From Phaeodactylibacter xiamenensis (GTDB lineage: Bacteria > Bacteroidota > Bacteroidia > Chitinophagales > Saprospiraceae): 44,097 nucleotides of DNA. The stretch is from contig NZ_JPOS01000085.1 in the NCBI RefSeq assembly GCF_000759025.1, positions 1-44,097 on the forward strand. The letters run 5' to 3'. The notes under the pieces are model-generated. The model was not told the origin of the DNA, did not search any database, and worked only from the letters and a program-made list of their open reading frames with translations. This document shows, in pieces, positions 34,362 to 42,057 of this stretch (position 1 is the stretch's first letter; each line of letters opens with the position of its first letter). A program made the translations under genes and the position numbers.

Positions 34362-34477
34362 AATGCTGACAACAAGCGTATCTAAGATAAATGCAGACTT
34401 GGAGCCTCTTACCTATGACCTAACGGCTTTACAATGCCTAACTTAACTTTTTGAAGAAACAACCAGATGGTAGGTAT

Positions 34478-35518
34478 ATGCTAAAAAACAAGACCAAAAT
34501 AGTCATCCTCGGCGCACTCGCGATTACCATTTTAATGCACTTTCAACGCGTAATATTGGTAGTAGCTGACCGCGAGGGACTGGCTGCAGACTTTGGAGTG
34601 ACTATCGAAGCCGTTCTGCTAAGGATGCTTTTCTTTTTTGCTTATGCTTGTTTAGTATTGAGTTTTAATATTCTCTGGAAAAACAAATGGAACGCTACCT
34701 TCAAAAGACGAAAGGTATTCAATATCAGCATCAACTTTGGGATATTCATCCTGGGAGTCATCACCACCACTACGGTAATGGTGAATTTCTTATCTGGTTC
34801 TTTTGAAAACAGGCATGTCATTGCGATCATAACAACCGATTTTCTGGTTGTCCATCCTATCTTATTGTTACTGGCCCGCTTCGTCAATCTAAGTTTTCAA
34901 CAACAACAGACCATTCGGGAAAAGGAACAGGCCAAACAGAGTGCTTTACAGCATCAGTTAGAAGCTTTGCGTTCCCAGATCAATCCCCACTTTTTATTTA
35001 ATGCTTTAAATTCGCTTACGGTTTTGATTCGCAATAAATCCAATCGTGCTTTACCGTTTGTGGATCAGCTATCCTGGCTTTTAAGGGCTACTTTACTGAG
35101 AAGCGAAAATGACTTCATCCCGATTCAAAATGAATTGGAATATCTGGAAAGCTATATTTTTCTACAAAAGGAAAGGTTTGGTGAAAAATTCAAGGTAGAT
35201 GTCCAAATCCCCGAAAGCTGGAAAAAGGAATTTATTCCTTCATTTTCGCTGCAATTACTGGCGGAAAACGCCATCAAGCATAATATCGTTTCAACCCATC
35301 AACCCCTCTTAATGGAAATCTATCCGAATGGAACGGATTTGATTATTCGAAACCAGATCCATAAAAGAAGGGATGCAACAGAAGGCACGGGATCAGGCTT
35401 ACTCAACTTATCTGTACGATTTAAACTCTTGAAAAAGAGAGACATCCGAATCTATCAGGATGAAAACTATTTTACTGTCAAATTACCCATACTGAAAAAT
35501 GAAGGCCATAATCATTGA
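34478..35518 (+). CDS. LytS-type membrane sensor histidine kinase (His_kinase family)
   Basis: 346 aa from the ATG at 34478; a TTG at 34451 would add nine residues. Four transmembrane helices in the first ~140 residues ('ILGALAITILMHF', 'MLFFFAYACLVLSFNIL', 'FGIFILGVITTTTVMV', 'FLVVHPILLLLARFV'). A coiled coil follows (QQQQTIREKEQAKQSALQHQ), then the family hallmark 'SQINPHFLFNALNSL' with phosphoacceptor His171, and an HATPase domain with N-box 'LLAENAIKHN' and G-box 'GTGSGLLNLSVR'. Partner of the overlapping response regulator: the next ATG lies 20 bp before this stop, so they are translationally coupled. No separate ligand-binding domain, so the signal is probably sensed in the membrane. 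Confidence 0.93.
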   Translation: MLKNKTKIVILGALAITILMHFQRVILVVADREGLAADFGVTIEAVLLRMLFFFAYACLVLSFNILWKNKWNATFKRRKVFNISINFGIFILGVITTTTVMVNFLSGSFENRHVIAIITTDFLVVHPILLLLARFVNLSFQQQQTIREKEQAKQSALQHQLEALRSQINPHFLFNALNSLTVLIRNKSNRALPFVDQLSWLLRATLLRSENDFIPIQNELEYLESYIFLQKERFGEKFKVDVQIPESWKKEFIPSFSLQLLAENAIKHNIVSTHQPLLMEIYPNGTDLIIRNQIHKRRDATEGTGSGLLNLSVRFKLLKKRDIRIYQDENYFTVKLPILKNEGHNH

Positions 35519-36278
35519 AGATGAGCAATCAGCGGCAGATAACCTGAGCTACTTACTAAAGTCTGTAGCACCTGACATCCAAATTATAGAATCGATCGAA
35601 ACGGTATCGGATGCCATTGCTTTTTTTAAGGAAAACAAGGCGTATGACCTTGTATTTATGGATATCCATTTGGCAGATGGAAACTCTTTCGAGATCGTAA
35701 AGGAAGTGGAACCGGTAGCCCCCATTATTTTCACAACTGCGTATGACCAATATGCCATCCAGGCTTTTAAATTAAACAGCATTGATTATTTGTTGAAACC
35801 GATCCGGGAATCAGAACTAAAAAAGGCTATACATAAATTTAAAGACAAGCACCGGAAAACGCTTGTTTCTACTCGACAAATAGAAGCACTGATGAGCCTG
35901 GTAAATAGTCCCAAAAAGATATTTCGAAATTCATTTCTGGTTCAAAAGAAGGAAATATTCATCCCTATTGCGTCTAGTGATTTTGCTTTCTTTTTCATCC
36001 AGGATGGGATTGTAAGAGGTATGACCACAGATAATCAGACTTACAGCTTTAATGAGAAGCTGGAGGATTTGGAGAAAGACTTAGATCCGGAATTATTTTT
36101 CAGAGCCAATCGGCAATATTTGATCCAGCGATCTGCTATCAAGTCCCTGCAAACTTACTTTAACGGCAGATTGATCGTCAACCTTCAACCCCAGGAAAAG
36201 GACAAAATTGTAGTTAGTAAAGCCAATGCCTCCAAGTTAAAGGCATGGCTGAGCGATGAGAAAAATGTTAGTTCTTAG
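35499..36278 (+). CDS. LytTR-family response regulator
   Basis: 259 aa. Receiver domain 1-120 with acidic pocket 'IIIEDEQ', phosphoacceptor Asp55 in 'LVFMDIHLADG', Thr/Lys switch residues in 'IIFTTAYDQ' and 'LLKPIRE'. The C-terminal LytTR DNA-binding domain (about 150-255) contains 'LFFRANRQYLIQRSAIKSL'. Overlaps the sensor kinase gene by 20 bp. LytTR regulators typically bind paired direct repeats upstream of exported-protein genes. The divergent run of secreted hydrolases (26-34 kb) is a plausible but unproven target. Confidence 0.95.
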   Translation: MKAIIIEDEQSAADNLSYLLKSVAPDIQIIESIETVSDAIAFFKENKAYDLVFMDIHLADGNSFEIVKEVEPVAPIIFTTAYDQYAIQAFKLNSIDYLLKPIRESELKKAIHKFKDKHRKTLVSTRQIEALMSLVNSPKKIFRNSFLVQKKEIFIPIASSDFAFFFIQDGIVRGMTTDNQTYSFNEKLEDLEKDLDPELFFRANRQYLIQRSAIKSLQTYFNGRLIVNLQPQEKDKIVVSKANASKLKAWLSDEKNVSS

Positions 36279-36312
36279 TGAAAATTGTAATAGCCCGCGT
36301 TTGATTTTCCAT

Positions 36313-36500
36313 TTATACTGACGATGTGGTTTGCCACAGCAAACCTATTCAATGCTTGCCCTGACAAGCTATGCTTCGTCACGGACCGATGTCGCAAATC
36401 TAAGATTCCAGACGATGAATGTCTGGATCAAAGACCCGACATTTATCGTTCCCCTTGCTGGCCGTCAGCGCCAGTAGGAGACCACTTCGTATTGCGTAAA
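36313..36500 (-). repeat. Palindrome-string dispersed repeat, copy 3 (inverted, near full length)
   Basis: The reverse complement reads TTTACGCAATACGAAG ... CCACATCGTCAGTATA. It contains single copies of each block seen in copy 1: CTGGC/GCCAG, ACGATAAATGTCGGGTCTTT, CCAGAC/GTCTGG, TGACGAAGC-ata-GCTTGTCA and GGTTTGC-tgtg-GCAAACC. Probably closest to the ancestral form. Confidence 0.85.
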
Positions 36501-36626
36501 AAAGCCAAAAAGAAAGTAAAAGTCGTACCTATTTCCCCATGGTTTATATCTCGCAGGCAAGGTCGTGACGTTCCTCAATTCGGTTTATTTGCCCCCCTTT
36601 AGCTTTACCAACGAAGGCAGCCCATT

Positions 36627-36800
36627 TTGGAACATCATTTCGGAACAACCAAGCCACCTACACTCTCTTCAAGGGCGGTCGGCGGAGAATGGAGTTTGAT
36701 TGCGATTGGTTACAATCTAAGGCGAGCTATGTCTACTGTGCGCGTTCCTGAGCTGATTAACTGGCTCGAAAGCCGAAAAAAGGCTACTTTAGCGTACTTT
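36627..36800 (+). pseudogene. C-terminal remnant of a DDE transposase (IS1182/IS5-like)
   Basis: The frame reads MEHHFGTTK...AVGGEWSLIAIGYNLRRAMS then TVRVPELINW. This matches the 'EHPFGTIKR...LKGLEKVxGEFSLIALAYNLRR' C-terminus of IS1182-type transposases, with the part between EHHFGTTK and VGGEW shortened. No N-terminal DDE part upstream. The frame runs on to 37103 (YFGEVLLPNTGGKYQALWN...) without recognisable family sequence, ending next to the S9 peptidase start. 36501-36626 and 36801-37069 hold nothing else I can support. Confidence 0.6.
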
Positions 36801-37069
36801 GGTGAGGTATTGCTACCAAACACCGGTGGTAAGTATCAGGCGCTCTGGAACAGAATGGTATCGGCGCGAAAATTGGAGGTTTACGTTAATCCAGAAGCAG
36901 TTGAGAGCATAGTTTTCGCATATATTGCCGTAATACGCCAAGGAAGAGGTGACGAGAAAACCAAAAACCCCAATTTGGAAGACCTTCAAAAAGCGCATGC
37001 TCCAATGGCGAACGTGCTATTTGTGCAGTATAAGATTATTTTACCAAACAGTTTCTCTAAAGCAAACAC

Positions 37070-39229
37070 ATGCAACAGATCTCTTTTTGGAAGACATGGG
37101 TAGCAGCCGCCTTACTGATGGCGATGCACGCAGCAGGCACAGCACAGGAAGGCGAGCTCACGCTTGATGAGCTATTCGCAACGCCAAAACTGACGGGAAC
37201 AACTCCGTCCCGGCCTGCGTGGGCACCGAACAGCGGGCACTTCGCCTTTTCCTGGAGTGAGCCTGGAAATCCCGGGCGTGGGCTCTGGGTATCCACAAGC
37301 GATGGGAAGGAAGTGCGCCTCCGTTCCGATACGGCCTCCGCGTCCGTGCGCGATGTGGCCTGGGCCGATGCGAACACCATCGTTAGCCTGCGAGGTGGCC
37401 ACCTGTGGCGGACTTCGCTGAGCCAGGGTGAGGATATCCAGTTGATGCCCGTCGAGGCAGGTGCACATAACCTGTCGATATCGCCAAACGGCAAACAGGC
37501 GGCGTATATCAGCAACGGTGACCTGTGGCTTGCTGACTTCACCTCCAAGCAGAATCGACCGCTCACCGAGCTCGGCATTGCCAGTCTCTCGGACTTACCG
37601 AAGGGGCGCTACAGCCGGCCGGAACGTGAAATTGGCCCGGGCATCTGGAGCGGGCCAACCTACAAGTGGTCCCCGGATGGCAAGACCATCGCGATTCATG
37701 TCGTTGACCGGCGCCAGATGCGAAAGGTGCCCTTCCCGGATTACCTCGCTTCCGAAACCAATCCCAACGAGGTCCGCCGGGGTTACCCGGGCGATCCAAA
37801 CGAGAGTCGAAGGGTGGGCCTGCTCGATGTGGAAAGCGGTAATATTACGTACCTCGACTTGCCAGACCCGGACGCCAATCAGGTCATCGACTTCAACTGG
37901 TCACCAGACGGTACGCTGTTGGTTGATACTGCATCTGATACGGCGGTTGAACGTAAGCTGTTTGTCGTTGCACCCGGAGAAAGCCAGGTGCGTGAGATTT
38001 GGCGGGGCGTTCGGGAGAGCCGTATGTACACCTCATTTGGGTCTGCCTGGCATCCGGATGGAAAGCAGGCCGTTTTCTTAAGCGATATAGGCGATCGCTA
38101 CGGCCTGTACAGCATCGATGCCTCACCGTCCAGAGATCGTCCGCAGCTCCTGACTGATCCGTCCTACGATGTGCTGTCCGGCCCAAGTGTTGCTGGTGAT
38201 GCCCTGTTTTATGCAGGCAACGGCGTTAATCCATACGAACAGCACGTGTACCGCCTGAATCTGTCCGGTGGCGATCCCGAGCAGGTGACGCGTCTTCCGG
38301 GGCGCAACGATGGCTACCCCTCACCGGATGGGCGGCACCTGGTGTTCATGCACAGCAACGACACCTCACCGCCCGAGCTTTACGTGGTAAGCAGCGAAGG
38401 TGGTGACGCTACGCGAGTAACCCACTCGCCCTTACCCGCCTTCACAAAGCGAAGCTGGGCGGCCGCGGAATACGTCAGCTTTCCCAGTCTTGTGGATGAC
38501 TACACCTTGCATGCGCGGATTCTCAAACCTGCCAACATGCAGCCCGGTAAGCAATATCCGGTGCTGTTTGGGCCTGTCTATTCGAATACTGCGAGGAACC
38601 GCTGGGCTGGTAACTACAGCCTCGTACAGCAGTTGTTGGCTAAGAAGGGATATGTCATCGTGCAAGTGGATTCACGTGGCAGCAACGGTTATGGCCGGGC
38701 ATTCCGGGAAGCATTCCTGCTGGGCTTTGCCGGCCAGGACATTGAGGATTATGCCAGTGCCGTTGCCTACATGGAATCTCTGGATTATGTCGATCCCGAC
38801 CGCATCGGCATCTGGGGCAGCAGTTACGGTGGCACCCTCTCCGTTTATTCGCTATTGATGAAGCCGGGCTTGTTCCAGGTAGGGGTGGCGGCAGCGGCAG
38901 CGGTTGACCCGGCGTTTTTCGGCACGGACGACGTGGCGATTGTTCGTACCCCACAGACCCACCCGGAGATTTTCGAAAGAAAAGCGGTCAACTATGCAGC
39001 GAATCTGGAGGATAAACTCCTGTTCATCCACGGCATGCAGGACCATGTGGTCCCCTTCAAGACCACAGCCGCGTTAGCGGAAGAACTGATTAAACAAGGC
39101 AAGGACTTCGACTTTGCGTTTGCACCGGGTGCGACGCATGGATGGAGCCGTGAACGGAACTACGATCGCTACCTGTTTGGCAAGATCATCGAATACTTTG
39201 ACCGGCACCTTGCTGTGCCGTCTGAGTAA
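37070..39229 (+). CDS. Secreted S9-family prolyl oligopeptidase/dipeptidyl-peptidase-like serine peptidase
   Basis: 719 aa. Signal peptide (WVAAALLMAMHAAGTAQ); beta-propeller region about 40-450 with WD40-like 'YKWSPDGKTIAIHV', 'FNWSPDGTLLVD' and 'SAWHPDGKQAVFLSD' repeats. The C-terminal alpha/beta-hydrolase has nucleophile Ser585 in 'GIWGSSYGGTLS', Asp658 in 'GMQDHVVP' and His690 in 'GATHGWS', a complete triad. It should remove dipeptides or cleave after proline in small peptides in the periplasm or outside. No T9SS domain. Base composition is clearly higher in GC than the neighbours, and it is bordered by a transposase relic and by a 5'-truncated phosphoesterase gene. The composition resembles a gammaproteobacterial gene, so it looks acquired (inference). 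Confidence 0.92.
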   Translation: MQQISFWKTWVAAALLMAMHAAGTAQEGELTLDELFATPKLTGTTPSRPAWAPNSGHFAFSWSEPGNPGRGLWVSTSDGKEVRLRSDTASASVRDVAWADANTIVSLRGGHLWRTSLSQGEDIQLMPVEAGAHNLSISPNGKQAAYISNGDLWLADFTSKQNRPLTELGIASLSDLPKGRYSRPEREIGPGIWSGPTYKWSPDGKTIAIHVVDRRQMRKVPFPDYLASETNPNEVRRGYPGDPNESRRVGLLDVESGNITYLDLPDPDANQVIDFNWSPDGTLLVDTASDTAVERKLFVVAPGESQVREIWRGVRESRMYTSFGSAWHPDGKQAVFLSDIGDRYGLYSIDASPSRDRPQLLTDPSYDVLSGPSVAGDALFYAGNGVNPYEQHVYRLNLSGGDPEQVTRLPGRNDGYPSPDGRHLVFMHSNDTSPPELYVVSSEGGDATRVTHSPLPAFTKRSWAAAEYVSFPSLVDDYTLHARILKPANMQPGKQYPVLFGPVYSNTARNRWAGNYSLVQQLLAKKGYVIVQVDSRGSNGYGRAFREAFLLGFAGQDIEDYASAVAYMESLDYVDPDRIGIWGSSYGGTLSVYSLLMKPGLFQVGVAAAAAVDPAFFGTDDVAIVRTPQTHPEIFERKAVNYAANLEDKLLFIHGMQDHVVPFKTTAALAEELIKQGKDFDFAFAPGATHGWSRERNYDRYLFGKIIEYFDRHLAVPSE

Positions 39230-39259
39230 GATGTTGGGGTAGCCTTCCCCGGGAATCGG

Positions 39260-39296
39260 GCAACTTAACGGTGACAGACCAAGCATTTTAAGTTGC
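39260..39296 (+). terminator. Inverted repeat after the S9 peptidase gene
   Basis: Perfect 9-bp arms GCAACTTAA (39260-39268) and TTAAGTTGC (39288-39296), 19-base loop, 31 bp after the stop. No T-run follows, so a factor-independent terminator is uncertain. It may mark the right border of the acquired segment. Confidence 0.35.
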
Positions 39297-39297
39297 T

Positions 39298-39809
39298 GTG
39301 AAAACAATAAAAATGAAGATAGAGCTGAATGATTTAGACCCGATTGAGCGGTTTAGTTATAAAGTTGTTGCACAGGGGGGGGGAGAGATACCAGTGGAAA
39401 TCATGATGATTTCGGAGAACACGAAGCGTTTAAGTCTTTTGTCCGGGAAGAAGGGATTTACTATTTGCATAACCATGTTAGAAAAGTAAAAGCGCTGAAA
39501 ATTGGGGGCCTAAGTGGAATCATAGGACGCCTTGATAAGCCTTTTAGAAATGACGAAAGTGAGCACTTAAAGGAATTGAAAAAGCTGCTTTTGGCACAAC
39601 CTGACTTTATCTTACTCCATGAAGGGCCAAATAACGTTAATCCGGAATTACCCGGAAACCATAAAATCAGAGCGGTGCTGGAGCGTTCAAAAAGGAATGT
39701 TGTTTGTTGTGGCCATAACTATTGGGATCGCCCCCTAATTGAAATGGAAAACGGCACACAAATAGTAAATGTGGACTCCAGGTGTATTATCCTGAAAATC
39801 GAAAAATGA
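39298..39809 (+). pseudogene. Metallophosphoesterase fragment with frameshift at a G9 tract
   Basis: From 39396 the frame reads GNHDDFGEHEAFKSFVREEG, the calcineurin-like 'GNHD' motif. It continues IGGLSGIIGRLDKP, FILLHEGPNNVNP, 'VVCCGHNYWDRPLIE' (GHxxW/H motif) and 'GTQIVNVDSRC' to the stop at 39809, a good C-terminal two-thirds of a metallophosphoesterase. The upstream frame from 39298 (ELNDLDPIERFSYKVVAQGG) is in a different phase. The two meet at nine consecutive G (39375-39383), where one added or two removed G would join them. The N-terminal DxH metal site is absent, so even joined the protein looks truncated, probably by arrival of the S9 peptidase segment. Confidence 0.65.
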
Positions 39810-39904
39810 ATACAGCAGGAAAAGGCATATTGGGTGCTGTACTTAGTCTGGGTTTTGGTAACTTGGTCAGTGGTGCAGCGGGGCGATTAAAAACCGTAAC
39901 TTAG
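39806..39904 (+). CDS. Possible 32-aa hydrophobic small protein
   Basis: The ATG overlaps the stop of the phosphoesterase frame (ATGA). The product is Gly/Ala/Leu-rich (KGILGAVLSLGFGNLVSGAA), perhaps one short membrane segment. The overlap suggests coupling, but the length is too small to exclude chance. Confidence 0.2.
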   Translation: MNTAGKGILGAVLSLGFGNLVSGAAGRLKTVT

Positions 39905-39963
39905 AGCCTGCCTCCTCACCTAGCCGGTCTATTTATCCGGTAACTAAAATCAAAAAAATCGAC

Positions 39964-41049
39964 ATGAATATAAATCCGGTCAAGTTAATCCTGATGATTC
40001 TTGTTTCCAGCAACTTGATTTCTTGCAATGGGCAAGTGAAACCTGAGCCTGAAAATGCTGAAATCATACCTTTTGAAATCGGCAAAAAGGTCACGGAGCT
40101 TGATAACCACATTTGGAAAGTTTATCAGGACACAAAAGGGGACTTTTGGTTCGGTAGCAACGGAAAAGGTATTTATCACTATGATGGGAAAAAGCTAAAG
40201 CAATTTACGACGAGCGATGGATTGGTTCATAATCAGGTTCGGGGAATTCAGGAAGATACAAAGGGCAATATTTATATGGAAACGCCTATCGGTGTGAGCA
40301 AGTTTGACGGAACAAAATTGACGATCCTAAAGGTTATAAAATCACCAGACAGCAAATGGAAAAATGAACCAACTGATTTGTGGTTCAATGGGATTGGTGA
40401 TTATTTATATCGTTTTGACGGAGAGTGGCTTCATGATTTATCGCTTCCCCGGCAAGATTCTTTACTCTATAGCATGGATCCTAATATGCCTCTTGAAGAA
40501 ATGCAGTACAACCCTTATACTGTTTATGGCATTGACAAGGATAGAGATGGAAATGTCTGGTTCGGCACAATCAATGCAGGGGCGTTTCGCTTTGATGGAA
40601 AATCATTTTTGTGGATTGGCGAAAAGGAACTCTCAACGCTTCCGGATGGAAGGGTACCCGGTGTGCGCTCAATGATTCAAGATAAAGACGGATATTTCTG
40701 GCTAAGCAATTTTTATAGTAAATACAAAATCAACCCTGACCTAAGCAAAGGATATGAAAAAGTGAAGGCTGTAGCTTTGCCCAAAGAAATAGTGAAAGAT
40801 AAAATCCTGTATTTCAACTCTGGAATTACAGATAAAGAAGGGAATTTATGGATGACAACTTATGGCGGTGGAGTTTGGAAATATGATGGAGAATCGCTTT
40901 CCAACCAGGAAATTCACAACGGAATTGAAACTATCCTTCTTGTTTCCATTTACCAAGACAGCAACGGGACGCTTTGGCTAGGAACCAATAATGACGGGGT
41001 ATATAAGCAAAATGGAGAAACTTTCGAAAAGTTTGTACCGAAGGTATAA
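39964..41049 (+). CDS. Two-component-regulator-propeller (Reg_prop) lipoprotein
   Basis: 361 aa. Lipobox LISC (Cys20; 'ILMILVSSNLISC'). The body consists of repeated propeller strands of the Reg_prop type: 'KGDFWFGSNGKGIYHYDGK', 'DGNVWFGTINAGAFRFDGK', 'DGYFWLSNF', 'EGNLWMTTYGGGVWKYDGE' and 'NGTLWLGTNNDGVYKQNGE', spaced roughly 40-60 residues, consistent with a six- or seven-bladed propeller. Such propellers are the periplasmic sensor part of hybrid two-component systems; here no kinase follows, so it is a free-standing lipoprotein of unknown ligand. Monocistronic; followed by a large imperfect palindrome and a convergent gene. Confidence 0.85.
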   Translation: MNINPVKLILMILVSSNLISCNGQVKPEPENAEIIPFEIGKKVTELDNHIWKVYQDTKGDFWFGSNGKGIYHYDGKKLKQFTTSDGLVHNQVRGIQEDTKGNIYMETPIGVSKFDGTKLTILKVIKSPDSKWKNEPTDLWFNGIGDYLYRFDGEWLHDLSLPRQDSLLYSMDPNMPLEEMQYNPYTVYGIDKDRDGNVWFGTINAGAFRFDGKSFLWIGEKELSTLPDGRVPGVRSMIQDKDGYFWLSNFYSKYKINPDLSKGYEKVKAVALPKEIVKDKILYFNSGITDKEGNLWMTTYGGGVWKYDGESLSNQEIHNGIETILLVSIYQDSNGTLWLGTNNDGVYKQNGETFEKFVPKV

Positions 41050-41052
41050 AAG

Positions 41053-41180
41053 CAGCCAACAGCCGGGTAGATGGCCCGACAGTCGCCAGATTAGCGGGGA
41101 GCGCCTTTCACACCAACTCACGGCTTGCTGATGCTTCATGAGCCAGAGTCCGGCGCCTCACGGAGCTCCCCCATTGGCTG
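41053..41180. other. Large GC-rich imperfect palindrome between convergent genes
   Basis: Outer arms CAGCCAA (41053-41059) / TTGGCTG (41174-41180), inner arms GGGGAGC (41095-41101) / GCTCCCC (41165-41171), with extra self-complementary GGCGCC. The stretch is clearly GC-richer than the genes on both sides. It could be a bidirectional terminator or a folded recombination site. The integron attC core consensus is not met. Confidence 0.45.
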
Positions 41181-41199
41181 GAATTTTAAAAAAGCACAT

Positions 41200-41631
41200 T
41201 CAACCTAAGAGGGAATGAACCATTGCACGATAATTATTTTGAATCCCCTCGGTTACTTTTACCTTGTCTTGATTGAAACCTGCTTCTGAAATGGAGTACA
41301 TAGCTGCATTGTGCTTCCTTAAATTCTTATCGCTCCATAAAATGATCTCTGTAATCACAGGAGCTAACTCTATTCCTTTCTCGGTTAATAAATAAATGTT
41401 TTCCTTTTTGTTGTCGGGTAGCTTCTGTTTTGATATCAGCTCGTTCCCCTCTAACCACTTTAATCTTGAAGACAAAATGCCCGGTGCAATTCCTTCTGGA
41501 GAACTGGAGAATTCTTTGAACGTTTTCTTCCCCTGAACTAACATATCCCGAACGATCAAAAGCGACCACTTGTCACCTAGAATATCTAAAGTGCAGGCAA
41601 TTGGACAACCGGAGCGGAAAGTATTTTTCAT
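41200..41631 (-). CDS. HxlR-family transcriptional regulator
   Basis: 143 aa winged helix-turn-helix of the HxlR/YodB type: 'CPIACTLDILGDKWSLLIVRDM', 'KTFKEFSSSPEGIAPGILSS', 'RLKWLEGNELISKQKLP', 'YLLTEKGIELAPVI'. The Cys at the start of the DNA-binding helix bundle (Cys9, plus Cys13) is typical of redox/quinone-sensing members, so electrophile sensing is possible. Divergent from the DUF4345-like/SDR operon across a 78-bp spacer that contains two matching palindromes, the likely operators for repression of both directions. Confidence 0.93.
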   Translation of the reverse strand: MKNTFRSGCPIACTLDILGDKWSLLIVRDMLVQGKKTFKEFSSSPEGIAPGILSSRLKWLEGNELISKQKLPDNKKENIYLLTEKGIELAPVITEIILWSDKNLRKHNAAMYSISEAGFNQDKVKVTEGIQNNYRAMVHSLLG

Positions 41632-41634
41632 TTT

Positions 41635-41655
41635 TTACTACTGTTTTGATAGTAA
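41635..41655. promoter_or_regulatory. Palindromic operator 1 of HxlR
   Basis: TTACTA-ctgttttga-TAGTAA, 4 bp upstream of the hxlR-like ATG. Shares the pattern CTACTG-n-n-TT-n-ATAG with operator 2, whose centre is 40 bp away. It would overlap the regulator's own promoter or leader. Confidence 0.6.
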
Positions 41656-41672
41656 TGAAAACTTTTGATTAC

Positions 41673-41697
41673 TTTTGCTACTGAATTAATAGCAAAA
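41673..41697. promoter_or_regulatory. Palindromic operator 2 of HxlR
   Basis: TTTTGCTA-ctgaattaa-TAGCAAAA, 8-bp perfect arms, 12 bp before the ATG at 41710. Its core matches operator 1 and it is placed to block expression of the operon 41710-43321. Confidence 0.65.
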
Positions 41698-41709
41698 CTA
41701 ACAAAAGGA

Positions 41710-42045
41710 ATGGAAAAAGGATCATTTTTAGCCATTAAGAGCCAGCCAAAACATATACGCATTGGCATCTGGGCAAGTATCGTATCAGCTGTCATGCTGA
41801 TTGGAATTGGTGTTTTTTGGATGGCTACCTCTTTGGCGTTTTTCTATGTGGCTTGGAATCCGTCAGAAACGGCCTTATTCCGCTTCTTAATGGTGGCTGT
41901 TTTCATTGGTGGTCTTGTCAGAGCTGCGGCATTGGTCAACTACCCTGCTACCCCCTTTTTCATTTTTCTTATTCTAATTGAATTAATTCCAACTACCCTG
42001 ATGCTTTGGTTTCAGGCCAAACTACTCAATTCAGGTTCACTTTAA
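41710..42045 (+). CDS. Small membrane protein, DUF4345-like
   Basis: 111 aa from the ATG at 41710 (the frame is open to 41665, but that would overlap operator 2). Three to four transmembrane helices: 'GIWASIVSAVMLIGIGVFWM', 'ALFRFLMVAVFIGGLVRAAA', 'FFIFLILIELIPTTLMLWF'. The pattern 'R...GG..R...L...P...E..P...L..Q' fits DUF4345-type proteins of unknown function. First gene of the HxlR-facing operon; 12 bp before the SDR gene. Confidence 0.75.
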   Translation: MEKGSFLAIKSQPKHIRIGIWASIVSAVMLIGIGVFWMATSLAFFYVAWNPSETALFRFLMVAVFIGGLVRAAALVNYPATPFFIFLILIELIPTTLMLWFQAKLLNSGSL

Positions 42046-42057
42046 ACTAAAATTTGA

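Noticed and set aside
41053-41180. Integron attC site
   Set aside because: Outer arms CAGCCAA/TTGGCTG do not fit the RYYYAAC...GTTRRRY cores and no integrase is in the window. Kept only as a palindrome.
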